From positions 186,001 through 250,000 of the forward strand of contig NZ_JARVCO010000007.1 in NCBI RefSeq assembly GCF_034531395.1: DNA of 64,000 nt. The letters are read 5' to 3'. This document shows, one piece after another, positions 1 to 9,594 of this stretch (position 1 is the stretch's first letter; every line of letters begins with the position of its first letter). The DNA is from Pontiella agarivorans. GTDB taxonomy: Bacteria; Verrucomicrobiota; Kiritimatiellia; Kiritimatiellales; Pontiellaceae. The position numbers and the translations under genes were made by a program. The notes below the pieces were generated by a model. It worked only from the letters and a program-made list of their open reading frames with translations. It did not search any database and was not told the origin of the DNA.

Positions 1-1
1 C

Positions 2-991
2 AACGTCGACCACTGGAAATATAAGAATCTCGATCTGTCCCCGATCCTGCATAAGGAAACCATCGGGGCTGAAGAAGGCGGAACCTACCACTGCAAAAGC
101 CAGAACCACATGCTTGAAAGCGTGATCGACTGGAAACTGATCGATGCCGCCAAGGGGGCCATTGAAAACGGCGAAAGCGCCAGCGGCGAATTCGACGTTA
201 TCAACACCGATCGTTCAGTCGGCACGATTCTGTCGAACGAACTGACCAAAGCGACCGAAGGCAAGGGCCTTCCGGATGGAACCATTAAGTTCAAGCTGAA
301 CGGTTCCATCGGCCAGTCCATGGGGGCATTCATGTGTAAAGGGATTGAGCTGGAACTCGAGGGCGATGCCAACGACTATGTGGGAAAAGGGCTCTCCGGC
401 GGTCAGCTGGCGATCTACCCGAGCAAAGGCGCACCCTTTGCTGCCGAAGAGAATATCCTCGTCGGAAATGTCTGTTTCTACGGAGCAACGGCCGGCAAAG
501 CCTATATCCGCGGCGTAGCCGGTGAACGTTTCTGCGTTCGTAACTCCGGTGCTGAAGTGGTGGTTGAAGGGATTGGAGACCACGGCTGCGAATATATGAC
601 CGGCGGTAAGGCGATCATCCTTGGCCGTACCGGCCGTAACTTCGGCGCAGGTATGTCCGGCGGTGTTGCGTATGTTTACGATGTCGACGGCGACTTTGCC
701 GAAAAGTGTAACATGGAGATGATCGAGCTCGAAAAGGTTCATGTGGTCAGAGAGATCGAAGACCTTAAGGCCATGATCACTGTGCATCAGCAGAAGACCG
801 GTTCGACCGTTGCGGCCGCTATGCTGGCCGACTGGGATGACGCACTGGCAAAATTCGTGAAGGTCATCCCTACGGACTATAAGCGTATGCTCGAGTATAT
901 CGAACAGGCGCGCGACACCGGCGAATATGAAACTGAAGAACAAATCATCGATGCAGCGTTCGATATGCATATCGCGTCGCTCAACGCCTAA
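2..991 (+). CDS. gltB: Glutamate synthase large subunit, C-terminal part (5' truncated by window edge)
   Basis: The reading frame is open from base 2, so the gene starts outside the window; 329 residues are visible. They match the C-terminal GXGXG beta-helix domain of glutamate synthase: repeated Gly-rich turns such as GKGLSGGQLAIYP, NVCFYGATAGKAYIRGVAGE and GGKAIILGRTGRNFGAGMSG. In the family this domain joins the amidotransferase and synthase sites, which make two glutamates from glutamine and 2-oxoglutarate. The stop is followed 23 bases later by gltD, behind a good AAGGAG ribosome site, so the two form an operon. The identification is safe; only the N-terminal and FMN domains cannot be checked. 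Confidence 0.95.
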   Translation, partial: NVDHWKYKNLDLSPILHKETIGAEEGGTYHCKSQNHMLESVIDWKLIDAAKGAIENGESASGEFDVINTDRSVGTILSNELTKATEGKGLPDGTIKFKLNGSIGQSMGAFMCKGIELELEGDANDYVGKGLSGGQLAIYPSKGAPFAAEENILVGNVCFYGATAGKAYIRGVAGERFCVRNSGAEVVVEGIGDHGCEYMTGGKAIILGRTGRNFGAGMSGGVAYVYDVDGDFAEKCNMEMIELEKVHVVREIEDLKAMITVHQQKTGSTVAAAMLADWDDALAKFVKVIPTDYKRMLEYIEQARDTGEYETEEQIIDAAFDMHIASLNA

Positions 992-1014
992 TTGATTTGT
1001 AAGGAGATTTAGTT

Positions 1015-2502
1015 ATGGGAAAGCCAACTGGATTTTTAGAATATGTTAGAAGCACCAATCCCATGCGCCCTGAAGAAGAGCGCGTGAAGGATTGGGACGA
1101 GGTGTATGTCCTGCGCGACGAGCAGACCTGCCAGGAGCAGGGCGCCCGCTGTATGGACTGCGGTGTTCCGTTCTGCCATCGCGGCGAACTGATGCAGGGC
1201 GGCGCAAGCGGCTGCCCGATCAACAACCTGATTCCCGAGTGGAATGACCTGATCTACCGCAACCGCTGGCGCGAAGCGCTCGACCGCCTGCACCACACCA
1301 ATAATTTTCCGGAAGTCACTGGGCGTGTATGCCCGGCGCCGTGTGAAGCAGGTTGTGTGCTAGGCATCAACGAGCCGTCGGTAACGATTCACGACAACGA
1401 ACGCACTATCATCGATAAAGGCTTTGAAAACGGCTGGGTTGTTCCCGAGCCGCCGGAAGTCCGTACCGATAAAAAGGTCGCAGTAGTCGGTTCCGGTCCG
1501 GCCGGTCTGTCCTGCGCTCAGCAGCTCAACCGCGCCGGCCACAACGTCACGCTGTTCGAACGGTCTGACCGTATCGGCGGGTTGATGATGTACGGCATTC
1601 CGAACATGAAGCTCGATAAAGGCGTTATGCAGCGTCGTATCGACATCATTGAAAAAGAAGGCGTTGTCTATAAAACCAGCACTGAAGTCGGCAAGGACAT
1701 TTCGGCTGCGGAACTCAAGAACGAGTTTGATGCCGTGATTCTGACCACCGGCGCCACGAAACCGCGTGATCTTCCGGTGGAAGGCCGTGGGCTGAAGGGC
1801 GTCTATTTTGCGATGGAATTCCTCCACGCCAACACCAAGTCGCTGCTCGACAGTAATCTTGAAGACGGCAAATTTATTTCCGCCAAGGACAAGAAAGTCA
1901 TCGTCATCGGCGGCGGCGACACCGGTACCGATTGTGTGGGCACCTCGCTCCGTCATCGGTGCGAAAGTGTTGCACAGCTTGAAATTATGCCGAAGCCGGA
2001 AACTGACCGTAACCGCGTTTCCAACCCTTGGCCGCAGTGGCCCGCCAATCTCAAGACCGACTATGGTCAGCAGGAAGCCATTGCTCTGCAGGGGACCGAC
2101 CCGCGGACGTTCTCCGTGATGACCACTAAATTCGAAGGCAATGAAGCCGGTGAACTGGCCGCCATCCACACCGTGGAAGTCGAATGGGTCGATAACGGAA
2201 ACGGTGGGAAAATGCCGAAGGCTGTCGAGGGAACGGAAAAGCGCACCGAAGCAGACCTTGTGCTGCTTGCCATGGGTTTTCTCGGTCCGGAAGATCCGGT
2301 GGCTGAACAGCTCGGCGTTGAGCGCGATGCCCGTTCCAACTATAAAGCCGAACACGAAGTCTATACCACCAACGTAGACGGCGTATTCGCCGCCGGCGAC
2401 TCCCGTCGCGGTCAGTCACTCGTCGTCTGGGCCATCAACGAAGGCCGCGGCTGTGCACGTGAGGTCGATAAATACCTCATGGGTGACACCGTCCTTCCGT
2501 AA
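1015..2502 (+). CDS. gltD: Glutamate synthase small subunit, NAD(P)H-dependent
   Basis: A 495-residue protein of normal GltD length. The N-terminal Fe-S ligand region shows [23 protein letters not shown] and [12 protein letters not shown]. An FAD Rossmann motif ([11 protein letters not shown], about residue 155) is followed by a pyridine-nucleotide motif ([11 protein letters not shown], about 295) and a second FAD contact ([11 protein letters not shown], about 455). It passes electrons from NAD(P)H through FAD and Fe-S clusters to GltB for ammonia assimilation. The ATG has AAGGAGA eight bases upstream. A Rho-independent terminator at 2525 closes the operon. Confidence 0.96.
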   Translation: MGKPTGFLEYVRSTNPMRPEEERVKDWDEVYVLRDEQTCQEQGARCMDCGVPFCHRGELMQGGASGCPINNLIPEWNDLIYRNRWREALDRLHHTNNFPEVTGRVCPAPCEAGCVLGINEPSVTIHDNERTIIDKGFENGWVVPEPPEVRTDKKVAVVGSGPAGLSCAQQLNRAGHNVTLFERSDRIGGLMMYGIPNMKLDKGVMQRRIDIIEKEGVVYKTSTEVGKDISAAELKNEFDAVILTTGATKPRDLPVEGRGLKGVYFAMEFLHANTKSLLDSNLEDGKFISAKDKKVIVIGGGDTGTDCVGTSLRHRCESVAQLEIMPKPETDRNRVSNPWPQWPANLKTDYGQQEAIALQGTDPRTFSVMTTKFEGNEAGELAAIHTVEVEWVDNGNGGKMPKAVEGTEKRTEADLVLLAMGFLGPEDPVAEQLGVERDARSNYKAEHEVYTTNVDGVFAAGDSRRGQSLVVWAINEGRGCAREVDKYLMGDTVLP

Positions 2503-2524
2503 TCAGTTCTCCGCTAATTCGACA

Positions 2525-2556
2525 AACCCGTTTCTGTTTCAGGAGCGGGTTTTTTC
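2525..2556 (+). terminator. Rho-independent terminator after gltBD
   Basis: The inverted arms AACCCG and CGGGTT enclose a 15-base loop and are followed by a run of T, 23 bases after the gltD stop. Position and form fit the end of the gltBD transcript. Confidence 0.8.
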
Positions 2557-2585
2557 GTAAAAAAGGCCAAGAGGAGCATTAGATA

Positions 2586-2864
2586 TCAGGGATCGTGGGT
2601 ATGGAGTTCTTCTTCGGCGAAGATTTTGTTTTTTATGATGCCCATTTCTTCACAGAGCAGCTCGCCGATGGCGTTTTCTTTTGAAATCCGGCGAGTGAAA
2701 TCTTCGGTTTTTTCGTAAATAGTCTTAGGGTGATCGGCACCGGGGGCGATTCGGCGGACTTCGAACCGGTATTCATTTTCCGCGCCGTCGGCTTGCGTGA
2801 CGAACAGGTGATGATCATTTCCCAGATGAATGAATTTATCTTCAGCAATAATGTGACCTCGCAT
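2586..2864 (-). CDS. Small conserved-looking protein of unknown function
   Basis: A 92-residue cytoplasmic protein with no signal peptide or membrane segment. It is charged, with a His-containing N-terminal half (IHLGNDHHLFVTQADG) and an acidic C-terminus (EEELHTHDP). A strong GGAGG lies seven bases before the ATG, which supports real translation. It is convergent with gltBD and divergent from the kinase-aldolase gene at 2959. I do not recognise the family. The composition suggests a small beta-rich domain, but that is a guess. Confidence 0.6.
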   Translation of the reverse strand: MRGHIIAEDKFIHLGNDHHLFVTQADGAENEYRFEVRRIAPGADHPKTIYEKTEDFTRRISKENAIGELLCEEMGIIKNKIFAEEELHTHDP

Positions 2865-2958
2865 AATAAACCTCCATTGAATGGGCTGAGCATAATGGTC
2901 TTTTCAAAGATTGGAAAGCGGGTTTTACTGCCTTTGGAAAAGCGGTATATTTGCCGGC

Positions 2959-4455
2959 ATGCATAAAAATAAAACCCATATTGCGGTAAAAAACGGAACG
3001 CACCATGCGGCGGAAAAAATTGTGGCGGAGCTGTTAATGCGGGAGTTTGCACAGGATGATTCTGTGCTGGTGGCCATTGGGGGTCCGGGAGGTACGGGGA
3101 AGTCAACCTTTGCACGGGTATTGGCAGACGGGCTTCCAGATGCGGTTATACTGCGGCTGGATGACTATAAAACATCGCGGGTGCTGCGGGCGGAAAAGCA
3201 GGTTTTCGGCCCGCACCCGGAAGCGAATAAGCTGGATTTAATGCAGGAGCATTTTGCTGAGATTAAAGCCGGCCGGACGTTTCAGAAACCGGTATATGAT
3301 TCGCCTACAGGAGAAGCCCGGCAGACTGAGGCCTTCGTTCCGCGGCAGTTTAATCTACTGGATGGTGAGGTTTCGACCTATCCTGCATTTCGCGAGCAGG
3401 TTGACTTTTCAATTTTTATTGATTCCGATTGGAAGACGCAGCTGGCCACGCGGATTGACCGCGATATTGAAACGCGGGGGTATGATCGGGAGAAAGCAAT
3501 TGCCACATTTCTGCAGAGTAATCTGCGCGAATTTTCCGAATATGGTGCGGAAAGTAAAAAATGGGCAGACCTGCATCTTTATTGTGACGAGGACTATCAT
3601 CTGGAAATTGAGTCCGTGTCCGATACGGTTTTCTTACAGCATCATGATCTTTTTGATTCTGATTATGCAGAAGTGGGACTGAAGGGGCTGGTGGTGCCGG
3701 TGCTGACGCCGTTTTCCGAGAATTGGAAAATCGATGAACGTGCATTTATCCGGCACCTTGAATTTTTAGCGCAGCATGGGGTGCACCGGATTATGGTGAA
3801 TGGTACGACGGCGGAATTTTTCTCGCTGCTGCCGGAGGAGCGGAAACAGCTGCTGAAACTGGCGCGGCGGTATTTTCCGGGAATGATTATCCAGCATGCG
3901 GGAGGAACCGGGCTGGAGCAGAATAAAACCGAAGTCCGCTGGGCGAACGATTTCGGGGCGGATGCGGTAGCGGTTCTGCCGCCGATCTATCCGTCGGGAT
4001 TGCCGGAAGCCGGTATCATTCAGTATTTCCAGGCATTGGAAGCTGAGGCGGATGTTCCGTTTCTGCTTTATAATTTCCCGAAACATACGGGGAACGGAAT
4101 TACCCCGAAAATACTCCGTGAAGTGCCGCACTACGGGCTGAAGGATTCTGCGCGGAATTTTGAACTGATGGAACACACGCCGAACTATTTTGTGGGATCG
4201 AGTACGACTGTTTTCGAGCCGGTGCAGCAGGGTGCTGCAGGTTTTGTTTCGGCCACGGCCAACGTGCGGCCCGAACTCTATGCCGCCTTTGAAATGCTGC
4301 TGGTCGATGCAAAAGTAGAGGAAGCTGCGGTGATGCAGCAGGAGGTCAAGGCCTACTCGGCGCGCTTCAGTGCCGGTGGTATTCCAATGCTTAAGGAGAG
4401 CCTGGCGCGTAAACTGGACGGCTATCCGACGCGCGTACGCGCGCCGCTGATTTAG
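2959..4455 (+). CDS. Fusion of a uridine-kinase-like P-loop domain and a DapA/NAL-family aldolase
   Basis: A protein of about 498 residues with two enzyme domains. Residues about 1-225 hold a Walker A loop (GGPGGTGKST, about 41-50) and the layout of the uridine kinase/phosphoribulokinase family (RLDDYK after the first strand, later IFIDSDWKTQLATR). Residues about 240-498 are a class I aldolase of the dihydrodipicolinate synthase/N-acetylneuraminate lyase family: GTT near 282, Tyr in LLYNFP near 371 and a Schiff-base Lys in YGLKDSA near 395. Kinase plus aldolase suggests sequential steps on a sugar acid or keto acid, but the substrate is unknown. A TTG at 2911 would add 16 residues; I prefer the ATG at 2959. 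No frameshift joins the halves. Confidence 0.85.
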   Translation: MHKNKTHIAVKNGTHHAAEKIVAELLMREFAQDDSVLVAIGGPGGTGKSTFARVLADGLPDAVILRLDDYKTSRVLRAEKQVFGPHPEANKLDLMQEHFAEIKAGRTFQKPVYDSPTGEARQTEAFVPRQFNLLDGEVSTYPAFREQVDFSIFIDSDWKTQLATRIDRDIETRGYDREKAIATFLQSNLREFSEYGAESKKWADLHLYCDEDYHLEIESVSDTVFLQHHDLFDSDYAEVGLKGLVVPVLTPFSENWKIDERAFIRHLEFLAQHGVHRIMVNGTTAEFFSLLPEERKQLLKLARRYFPGMIIQHAGGTGLEQNKTEVRWANDFGADAVAVLPPIYPSGLPEAGIIQYFQALEAEADVPFLLYNFPKHTGNGITPKILREVPHYGLKDSARNFELMEHTPNYFVGSSTTVFEPVQQGAAGFVSATANVRPELYAAFEMLLVDAKVEEAAVMQQEVKAYSARFSAGGIPMLKESLARKLDGYPTRVRAPLI

Positions 4456-4465
4456 TGCCACCGCT

Positions 4466-5704
4466 CTAGAAGCTGTACCGAAGACTCAGGCCGAGATTGC
4501 TGTTGTCCTGCAACTGGCCGAAAAAGGTATAGTCGTGCTCGCCGAGAAATACGTTTGCGTAGGCCGAGGCCTGCCAGTGGTCGGAAATTGTATAGGTCGC
4601 ATTCGGACGGATGTAAGTGTCTTGATCGGATGGCGAATAGAAGGTAAAGAGGCTGAGCATTAGGTTCTGGTTCATGGCCATTTTGGTCAGGCGAAGGGTC
4701 AGCACATGGCGGAATTCATCGCGCGTGCCGGAATAGCCGCCATAATCCTGCATCCACTCAACATAGTACTGAAAGCCGGCGGTCAGTTCGTTGCCGATTT
4801 CCCGCTCGTAGCCGGAGAGGAAGCGGACTTCATCGTTGGGAACATTTTTAAAGGCACTGGAATTTTCGCGGGAGTCGTAATAGCCGATCTCCACGTTCAT
4901 GAGTGTGTTGCCGACAGCACCTCTGGCGCTGGCGCCGTAGACGTTCAGTCGCGGAAAATAATAGTCGTTTGCGCTGAGGTCATAGCCGACGGGGCTTTTC
5001 CAGAATCCGTGATAGGCATAAAGCGAACCCTCCCAGCTCAGTACCGGGCGGTAAAAACGTGCTGAAAATTCGTGGTCCTTAAACCATTCATTACGTTTCT
5101 CTGCGGTAAATTCATCGCCGGTGATATCCATGCCGTTCCAGTAGGAGAGGCGGGAGCCGTCGACATAGCGGTCGGGATCAAATTTCGGCATATAGGCAAA
5201 GTCGAAACTTCCAATGGCTGGAAACCAGCTGACAAAGAGGGCATCCGACGGGGCTTTCAGATAGTCCTCATCGCGCCCGAGCAGGAAGGAATTCCAGTCC
5301 TTGGGAAACAGGTCGTTGATGAAGAGCAGGTCGCCGGTGCCCCAGGTCAGAATCTGCCGGCCGATTTTGACGTCGGCGGAAGGGATCGGCGTAAACAGGA
5401 GATTGAGTTCCCGCAGGTCCATAAAGCCGGTGCCCCGGTCCAGGTCGATTTTGTGGAGGTCATCCTGCAGTCCGTCGTAGAGGAAATCGGTGCGGATCTG
5501 GAGTTCCGCCGCATCGAAATAGGTCAGCGCATCGAGCTGCAGCCGCGTTTCGCCGAGGCTCATCTGGTTCTGCGCCGGATCATCCTGCGTCCGGGCCCCG
5601 GCACGCGTCTCGGCAAAACCGTGCAGTTCGGTATCGAGCGCGAAGCTTGAAACCTGGACGGTGAAAGTTGAAATGAGAAAGAGAAGGATCTTTTTAATTT
5701 TCAT
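4466..5704 (-). CDS. Outer-membrane beta-barrel protein, partner of an RND exporter
   Basis: About 412 residues with a signal peptide (MKIKKILLFLISTFTVQVSS) and then many alternating aromatic/polar strands, ending in SLRYSF, a typical C-terminal Phe for BAM insertion. It resembles the DUF1302/alginate-export-like barrels found beside MMPL/RND transporters. I start at 5704 because an upstream ATG at 5764 would put an unlikely leader, lying in an inverted repeat, before a clean signal peptide. It is the last gene of the minus-strand set RND, LolA-like, barrel, and probably completes a path that moves a lipid or hydrophobic molecule to the outer membrane. Exact family uncertain. Confidence 0.75.
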   Translation of the reverse strand: MKIKKILLFLISTFTVQVSSFALDTELHGFAETRAGARTQDDPAQNQMSLGETRLQLDALTYFDAAELQIRTDFLYDGLQDDLHKIDLDRGTGFMDLRELNLLFTPIPSADVKIGRQILTWGTGDLLFINDLFPKDWNSFLLGRDEDYLKAPSDALFVSWFPAIGSFDFAYMPKFDPDRYVDGSRLSYWNGMDITGDEFTAEKRNEWFKDHEFSARFYRPVLSWEGSLYAYHGFWKSPVGYDLSANDYYFPRLNVYGASARGAVGNTLMNVEIGYYDSRENSSAFKNVPNDEVRFLSGYEREIGNELTAGFQYYVEWMQDYGGYSGTRDEFRHVLTLRLTKMAMNQNLMLSLFTFYSPSDQDTYIRPNATYTISDHWQASAYANVFLGEHDYTFFGQLQDNSNLGLSLRYSF

Positions 5705-5716
5705 GCTGCTTCCAAT

Positions 5717-5788
5717 GTAGACGAAGCTTCCCGCTTCGTTGGGTGTGCCTGGCTTTGCGTGCATGACGAAGCTGGAAGCTTCGTCTAC
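5717..5788. repeat. REP-like inverted repeat
   Basis: Two 23-base arms (5717-5739 and 5766-5788) are reverse complements with one mismatch, around a 26-base loop. The arm reads GTAGACGAAGCTTCC followed by (C/A)GCTTCGT. It fills the gap between two genes of one operon and lacks a T run, so it looks more like a repetitive extragenic palindrome or mRNA-stability hairpin than a terminator. Confidence 0.7.
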
Positions 5789-5792
5789 GACG

Positions 5793-6575
5793 TTAGCGCG
5801 TTACTTCCCTCGGCGGTCTTCTCAGGAAGCGTTCGGTGAAGATGTTTTCCTTCAGGCCGATGTCATAGTTGATGTCGGAGAAGGTGTTGACCGTTTTGCC
5901 GCCCGTATTCAGATCGGAGACGACGGATTCGATGACGGTCGGATAGCCCTGGATCGTTTCCACTTTCGTGGCCTCGACGGTGCGGTAGAGCTTGCCGGTT
6001 TTATCGTAATATTCCGCGTGCCGCGGCAGGAAAGTATCCTTGTCGATCTTCATGGTGTAGTAGGAAAACTCCACGCTGTCCGGATCCTTCGGCACGTTCT
6101 TGATGATATACTGCGTATCAGTGGTTTCGATCAGTTCATGGGTATCTTCGCTCAGGTTGCGGCCGGAAACATCTTCATAGACAAAGTCGGAGCCGACAAA
6201 CGACGTGCGTTTATCGCCCGGCGCAATTTCGCGTTTCAGATTGAGGGCGGGGAGCCACATCCAACGCGAATCATTTTTACCTTCGCCGGTTTCCTTCCAG
6301 ACGAGGAAGACCTGCTTATAGAGATCGGCCGGTTGTTTGAAGTAGACATAAAACTTCTGGTTGCCGTCCTTCACATTCATGCGCAGCAGGGTGAATTCGC
6401 GGGTGCGGGTGGAGCCGGACTTGTCGATGATCTTCATCTCAACATCGGCCTTGCCGTCGTTCCCGGCATAGTAGGACGCTTCGTTGGCTTTGTTGACGAT
6501 ATCGTTCACGCTCATTTCAGCATAGGCACCGAGGGCCAGTGTAACTGCGGTAATTGCTGTAATTAACTTTTTCAT
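5793..6575 (-). CDS. LolA-like outer-membrane lipoprotein-sorting protein
   Basis: About 260 residues with a signal peptide (MKKLITAITAVTLALGAYA) followed by a LolA/LolB-type beta sheet domain: DVEMKIIDKSGSTRTREF, KFYVYFKQPADLYKQVFLVW, RWMWLPALNLKREI and DFVYEDVSGR. COG2834-type proteins of this kind often sit beside RND/MMPL exporters and are thought to carry a lipid or lipoprotein through the periplasm. The ATG at 6575 has GGAG eight bases upstream; the longer frame from 6620 lacks a signal peptide at its start. It lies between the RND gene and the barrel gene in one operon. Confidence 0.85.
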   Translation of the reverse strand: MKKLITAITAVTLALGAYAEMSVNDIVNKANEASYYAGNDGKADVEMKIIDKSGSTRTREFTLLRMNVKDGNQKFYVYFKQPADLYKQVFLVWKETGEGKNDSRWMWLPALNLKREIAPGDKRTSFVGSDFVYEDVSGRNLSEDTHELIETTDTQYIIKNVPKDPDSVEFSYYTMKIDKDTFLPRHAEYYDKTGKLYRTVEATKVETIQGYPTVIESVVSDLNTGGKTVNTFSDINYDIGLKENIFTERFLRRPPREVTR

Positions 6576-6645
6576 TTTTATTCTCCGATTTACGAACCAC
6601 TGATTTCTACTCATCGACACTTATCAGATTCACTATTCGTGAAGA

Positions 6646-9594
6646 TCAGTACGAATCAGTGGTTTCCTTATTCTTAAATAACCATTTCTGCAGGCCGGAG
6701 ATTAAAGCGGCCAGAATAAAGAGGGTGGCGAGCCAGGAAACGGCCATGATGGTGGCGAGAAAGAACCCGACCGTTTTGTAGGGCACCAGCGGTGCAAACA
6801 GCAGCGGCGTAAAGCCGATCGAAATTATGATGGCGTTGCGGCTGATGGCCATGGCCGGTTCCTCGAACATCTGGCCGACCGCGTCTTTCCAGTTGCCGGC
6901 TTTTCCGGTCAGCTCGCGCGAGCGCTGCAGAAAGTGGATGGCAAAGTCGACGCTGAGGCCGAGGGTCAGCGAAGAGAGCACCGCCACCGGCATGTCGTAA
7001 TCCTTGCCGACCCAGCCGATCAGCCCGTAGATGAAGGTGATGGTTACGGTCAGCGGCAGCATGGCCAGCAGCCCGAAGAGCGGCGAGCGGAACAGCACCA
7101 TCATCATGATGAGGACCACCACGAAGGAGCTGAGCAGCGCATTCATCATGCCGGCCACCATCTTGTCCTGCCATACGACGTTGAGATAGGTGAGTCCCGC
7201 CCAGCCGGTTTCGAGTTGAACCGGTGCGGGATTTTCGGACATCCAGTTTTCGATGTCGTCCACGACGGCGACCATGTCGGTATTGTCGCCGCTCTTGAGC
7301 TGAATCCAGATATTCACCTCGTTGTAATCCTTGGTGACCAGATGAAACAGACTGTCCTTTTTCTTCATGCCCTCGAGCTGGATGAAGACCTGCGCGGCGG
7401 CGGAGGGATTCGGCGGGATGGAATTAAACTGTTGGTTCTGCTCAGCGGAGGCCTCGGCCATGTAGTTCAGTTCATAGTTCGCCTTCTTGAGCGAGTCTAC
7501 CGCCGAACTTGATTTTCCAATGCCTGGAACCGTTTTCATATAATCCTGCAGGTGCTCGACATAGGCCAGGATTTCCGGGCGCTTAAAAGCCGGGGCATTG
7601 GCTGTGGCGCGCGCTTCGTAAAGGAAGTCGGTGAAGGAGAGTTCCAGAAAACGGTCGCAGAAATTCAGTGCGGCATTCTGCAGTTCAGCTCCAGCCAGCT
7701 CACCCTGATCCGACAGATACTGGATGAGGTGATTTACAGATGCTTTGTCGCCGGCCTTACGGATGGCTTCAACCAGTTTTTCTTTTGTGAGGCCTTCGGG
7801 ATCGAGATAAATAATTTCGTCGGCGAGGTCGTTCCAGACTCCGGATGTTTTCCGGTCCAGCGCTTCGGCTTTTTGAACGAGGTCAACAAAGCAGCGTTCC
7901 TCATCCTGTTTAAATTCCGCGGTGGACAGGATGGATTCAAATTCGGCATAGGCTTTCGGCAGCGCCTCGGCAAAACGGGCTTCGGCATCGGCTTTCATTG
8001 TTTCAATCCGTTCATCGCACGTTGCGGCCAGCACCTGCGCCGGTTTGAGCGTGAGGTAGGCGGTGTATGTGCCGCCGAAGTGGTCGTTCATCACGCGGTC
8101 GGCCACGCGGATCCGGTGGTTCCGGGTGAACCATTTGACCGGGTTGTCGTTCACAGTGATTCTGGATATGCCGATGACGGAAACCACGAGCAGAAGCAAG
8201 GTTGCGGACAGAATCAGCTTCCAGCGCAGGAAGGAAAACCGGCCCAGTCCGTGGAGGGTGCGGTTAAGCCGCGAGGGCGAAACATCGCAGCTGTCCTGGT
8301 CCTGTACGTGGCACACCGCTTCCAGGGATTTCGATCGTACAAACAGCATAATGTAGGCGGGAACAAAAGTCATGGTCAGCAGCCAGGCGAGGGCCACACC
8401 GAACGCGACGTGCAGGCCGAACACCTGTACCGGCGGGATCGGGGTGGTGCCCAGCGAGGCAAACCCGGCGATGGTGGTCAGCGAGGTGTACAGCATCGGC
8501 ATGAAGAGATGCCCGATGACGTGGCGGATCGTGTCCGCCTTGTTGTGGAACTTATGATAGGTGTCGAAAAATTCGCTGAGAATGTGCACGGAATCGGCCA
8601 CGGCGATCGGCATCAGAAAGATGGCAATCATGGAGCTCATGATGTGCACGTCGTAGCCCAGCCCGATCAGCAGGCCCATGGTGGCCACAACGCTCACGAC
8701 GGCGACGATCATCGGCGCAATAATCAGGGAAATGCGGCGGAAGAAGAAAAGCAGCAGCAGGAAAATCGCCAGGCCGGCCATCGGGGCGGAGGTGGCCATC
8801 TGCACCAGCATTTCCACGCCGAAGGTATCCTGCGCCACGGGCTGGCCGGTAATGTAGACCTGGTCGGCGTTGTCCCAGCCGGCCGTCAGTTTTTCAATCA
8901 GGTTGGCGACGTTGTAGGAATAGGTCTTTTCCTGAATCGGAATATAGAGGGCAATCGCTTTGCCGTCGGCGGAAACCAGCGTGTCTTTATAGAGCGGGTT
9001 GTTCATCGCGTCGCGTTTGATGGAGAGCGCTTCCGCGCGGGTGGTCGGCGGCACTTCCATCAGGTATTCGATGGCCAGCTGACCGCGGTCGGCCTGCTTG
9101 ATGTTATCCACCACACTCGGACTGATGATTTCCGGCGCAATGATGGCCGAGGAGCCGTCCTCGGTGAAGAGGCGGTTGACATCGTTCCCGAATACGCCCG
9201 CCAGCCCGCGCTCCCAGGCACTGTCCGATTCAAGCGCCGGGGCATAGGGCTCGCCGTTGCGGATCACTTCCGGCTGGCCGTCGGCATTCCGGTGCAGGCT
9301 GATCAGTTCGCGGGTGAGGGCATCAATTCTGCCCAGCGTCTCCACATTAAAAATGCCGTCCTCATGCTCCTCGTTCACGATGCCGACGATGACGAAATCG
9401 TAGAGGTTGTAGCGTGCTTTGACCTCGTTGTGGAACACGCGGATGTGTTCATCCTCCGCCAGCATGTTTTCCGGATCGTTGTCAAAGCTCACCTTCGGGA
9501 ACTGCGCCCCGAAAAAGAGGGTGACGGCCGTGACGACCAGCAGGATGATCCAGGGAAAGCGGATGCTGAGCGATGTCATTTTCAAGCGTTTCAT
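6646..9594 (-). CDS. RND/MMPL superfamily exporter
   Basis: About 982 residues with the duplicated RND plan: TM1 near residue 12, a large periplasmic domain, a five-helix bundle (MAGLAIFLLLLFFFRRI through MTFVPAYIMLFV), then TM7, a second periplasmic domain and a second bundle (ALLSSFVVVLIMMMVLF through ATLFILAALISG). The short-loop MMPL/COG1033 form suits export of lipids or hopanoid-like molecules rather than drugs. Start at 9594 is chosen for the GAGAGG ribosome site; the frame is open to 9645. Stop and next start are 70 bases apart. It is the first gene of the operon with 5793 and 4466. Confidence 0.9.
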   Translation of the reverse strand: MKRLKMTSLSIRFPWIILLVVTAVTLFFGAQFPKVSFDNDPENMLAEDEHIRVFHNEVKARYNLYDFVIVGIVNEEHEDGIFNVETLGRIDALTRELISLHRNADGQPEVIRNGEPYAPALESDSAWERGLAGVFGNDVNRLFTEDGSSAIIAPEIISPSVVDNIKQADRGQLAIEYLMEVPPTTRAEALSIKRDAMNNPLYKDTLVSADGKAIALYIPIQEKTYSYNVANLIEKLTAGWDNADQVYITGQPVAQDTFGVEMLVQMATSAPMAGLAIFLLLLFFFRRISLIIAPMIVAVVSVVATMGLLIGLGYDVHIMSSMIAIFLMPIAVADSVHILSEFFDTYHKFHNKADTIRHVIGHLFMPMLYTSLTTIAGFASLGTTPIPPVQVFGLHVAFGVALAWLLTMTFVPAYIMLFVRSKSLEAVCHVQDQDSCDVSPSRLNRTLHGLGRFSFLRWKLILSATLLLLVVSVIGISRITVNDNPVKWFTRNHRIRVADRVMNDHFGGTYTAYLTLKPAQVLAATCDERIETMKADAEARFAEALPKAYAEFESILSTAEFKQDEERCFVDLVQKAEALDRKTSGVWNDLADEIIYLDPEGLTKEKLVEAIRKAGDKASVNHLIQYLSDQGELAGAELQNAALNFCDRFLELSFTDFLYEARATANAPAFKRPEILAYVEHLQDYMKTVPGIGKSSSAVDSLKKANYELNYMAEASAEQNQQFNSIPPNPSAAAQVFIQLEGMKKKDSLFHLVTKDYNEVNIWIQLKSGDNTDMVAVVDDIENWMSENPAPVQLETGWAGLTYLNVVWQDKMVAGMMNALLSSFVVVLIMMMVLFRSPLFGLLAMLPLTVTITFIYGLIGWVGKDYDMPVAVLSSLTLGLSVDFAIHFLQRSRELTGKAGNWKDAVGQMFEEPAMAISRNAIIISIGFTPLLFAPLVPYKTVGFFLATIMAVSWLATLFILAALISGLQKWLFKNKETTDSY

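Noticed and set aside
1360-2355. A 331-codon antisense frame inside gltD
   Set aside because: gltD is complete and well conserved; the shadow has no start context or domain.
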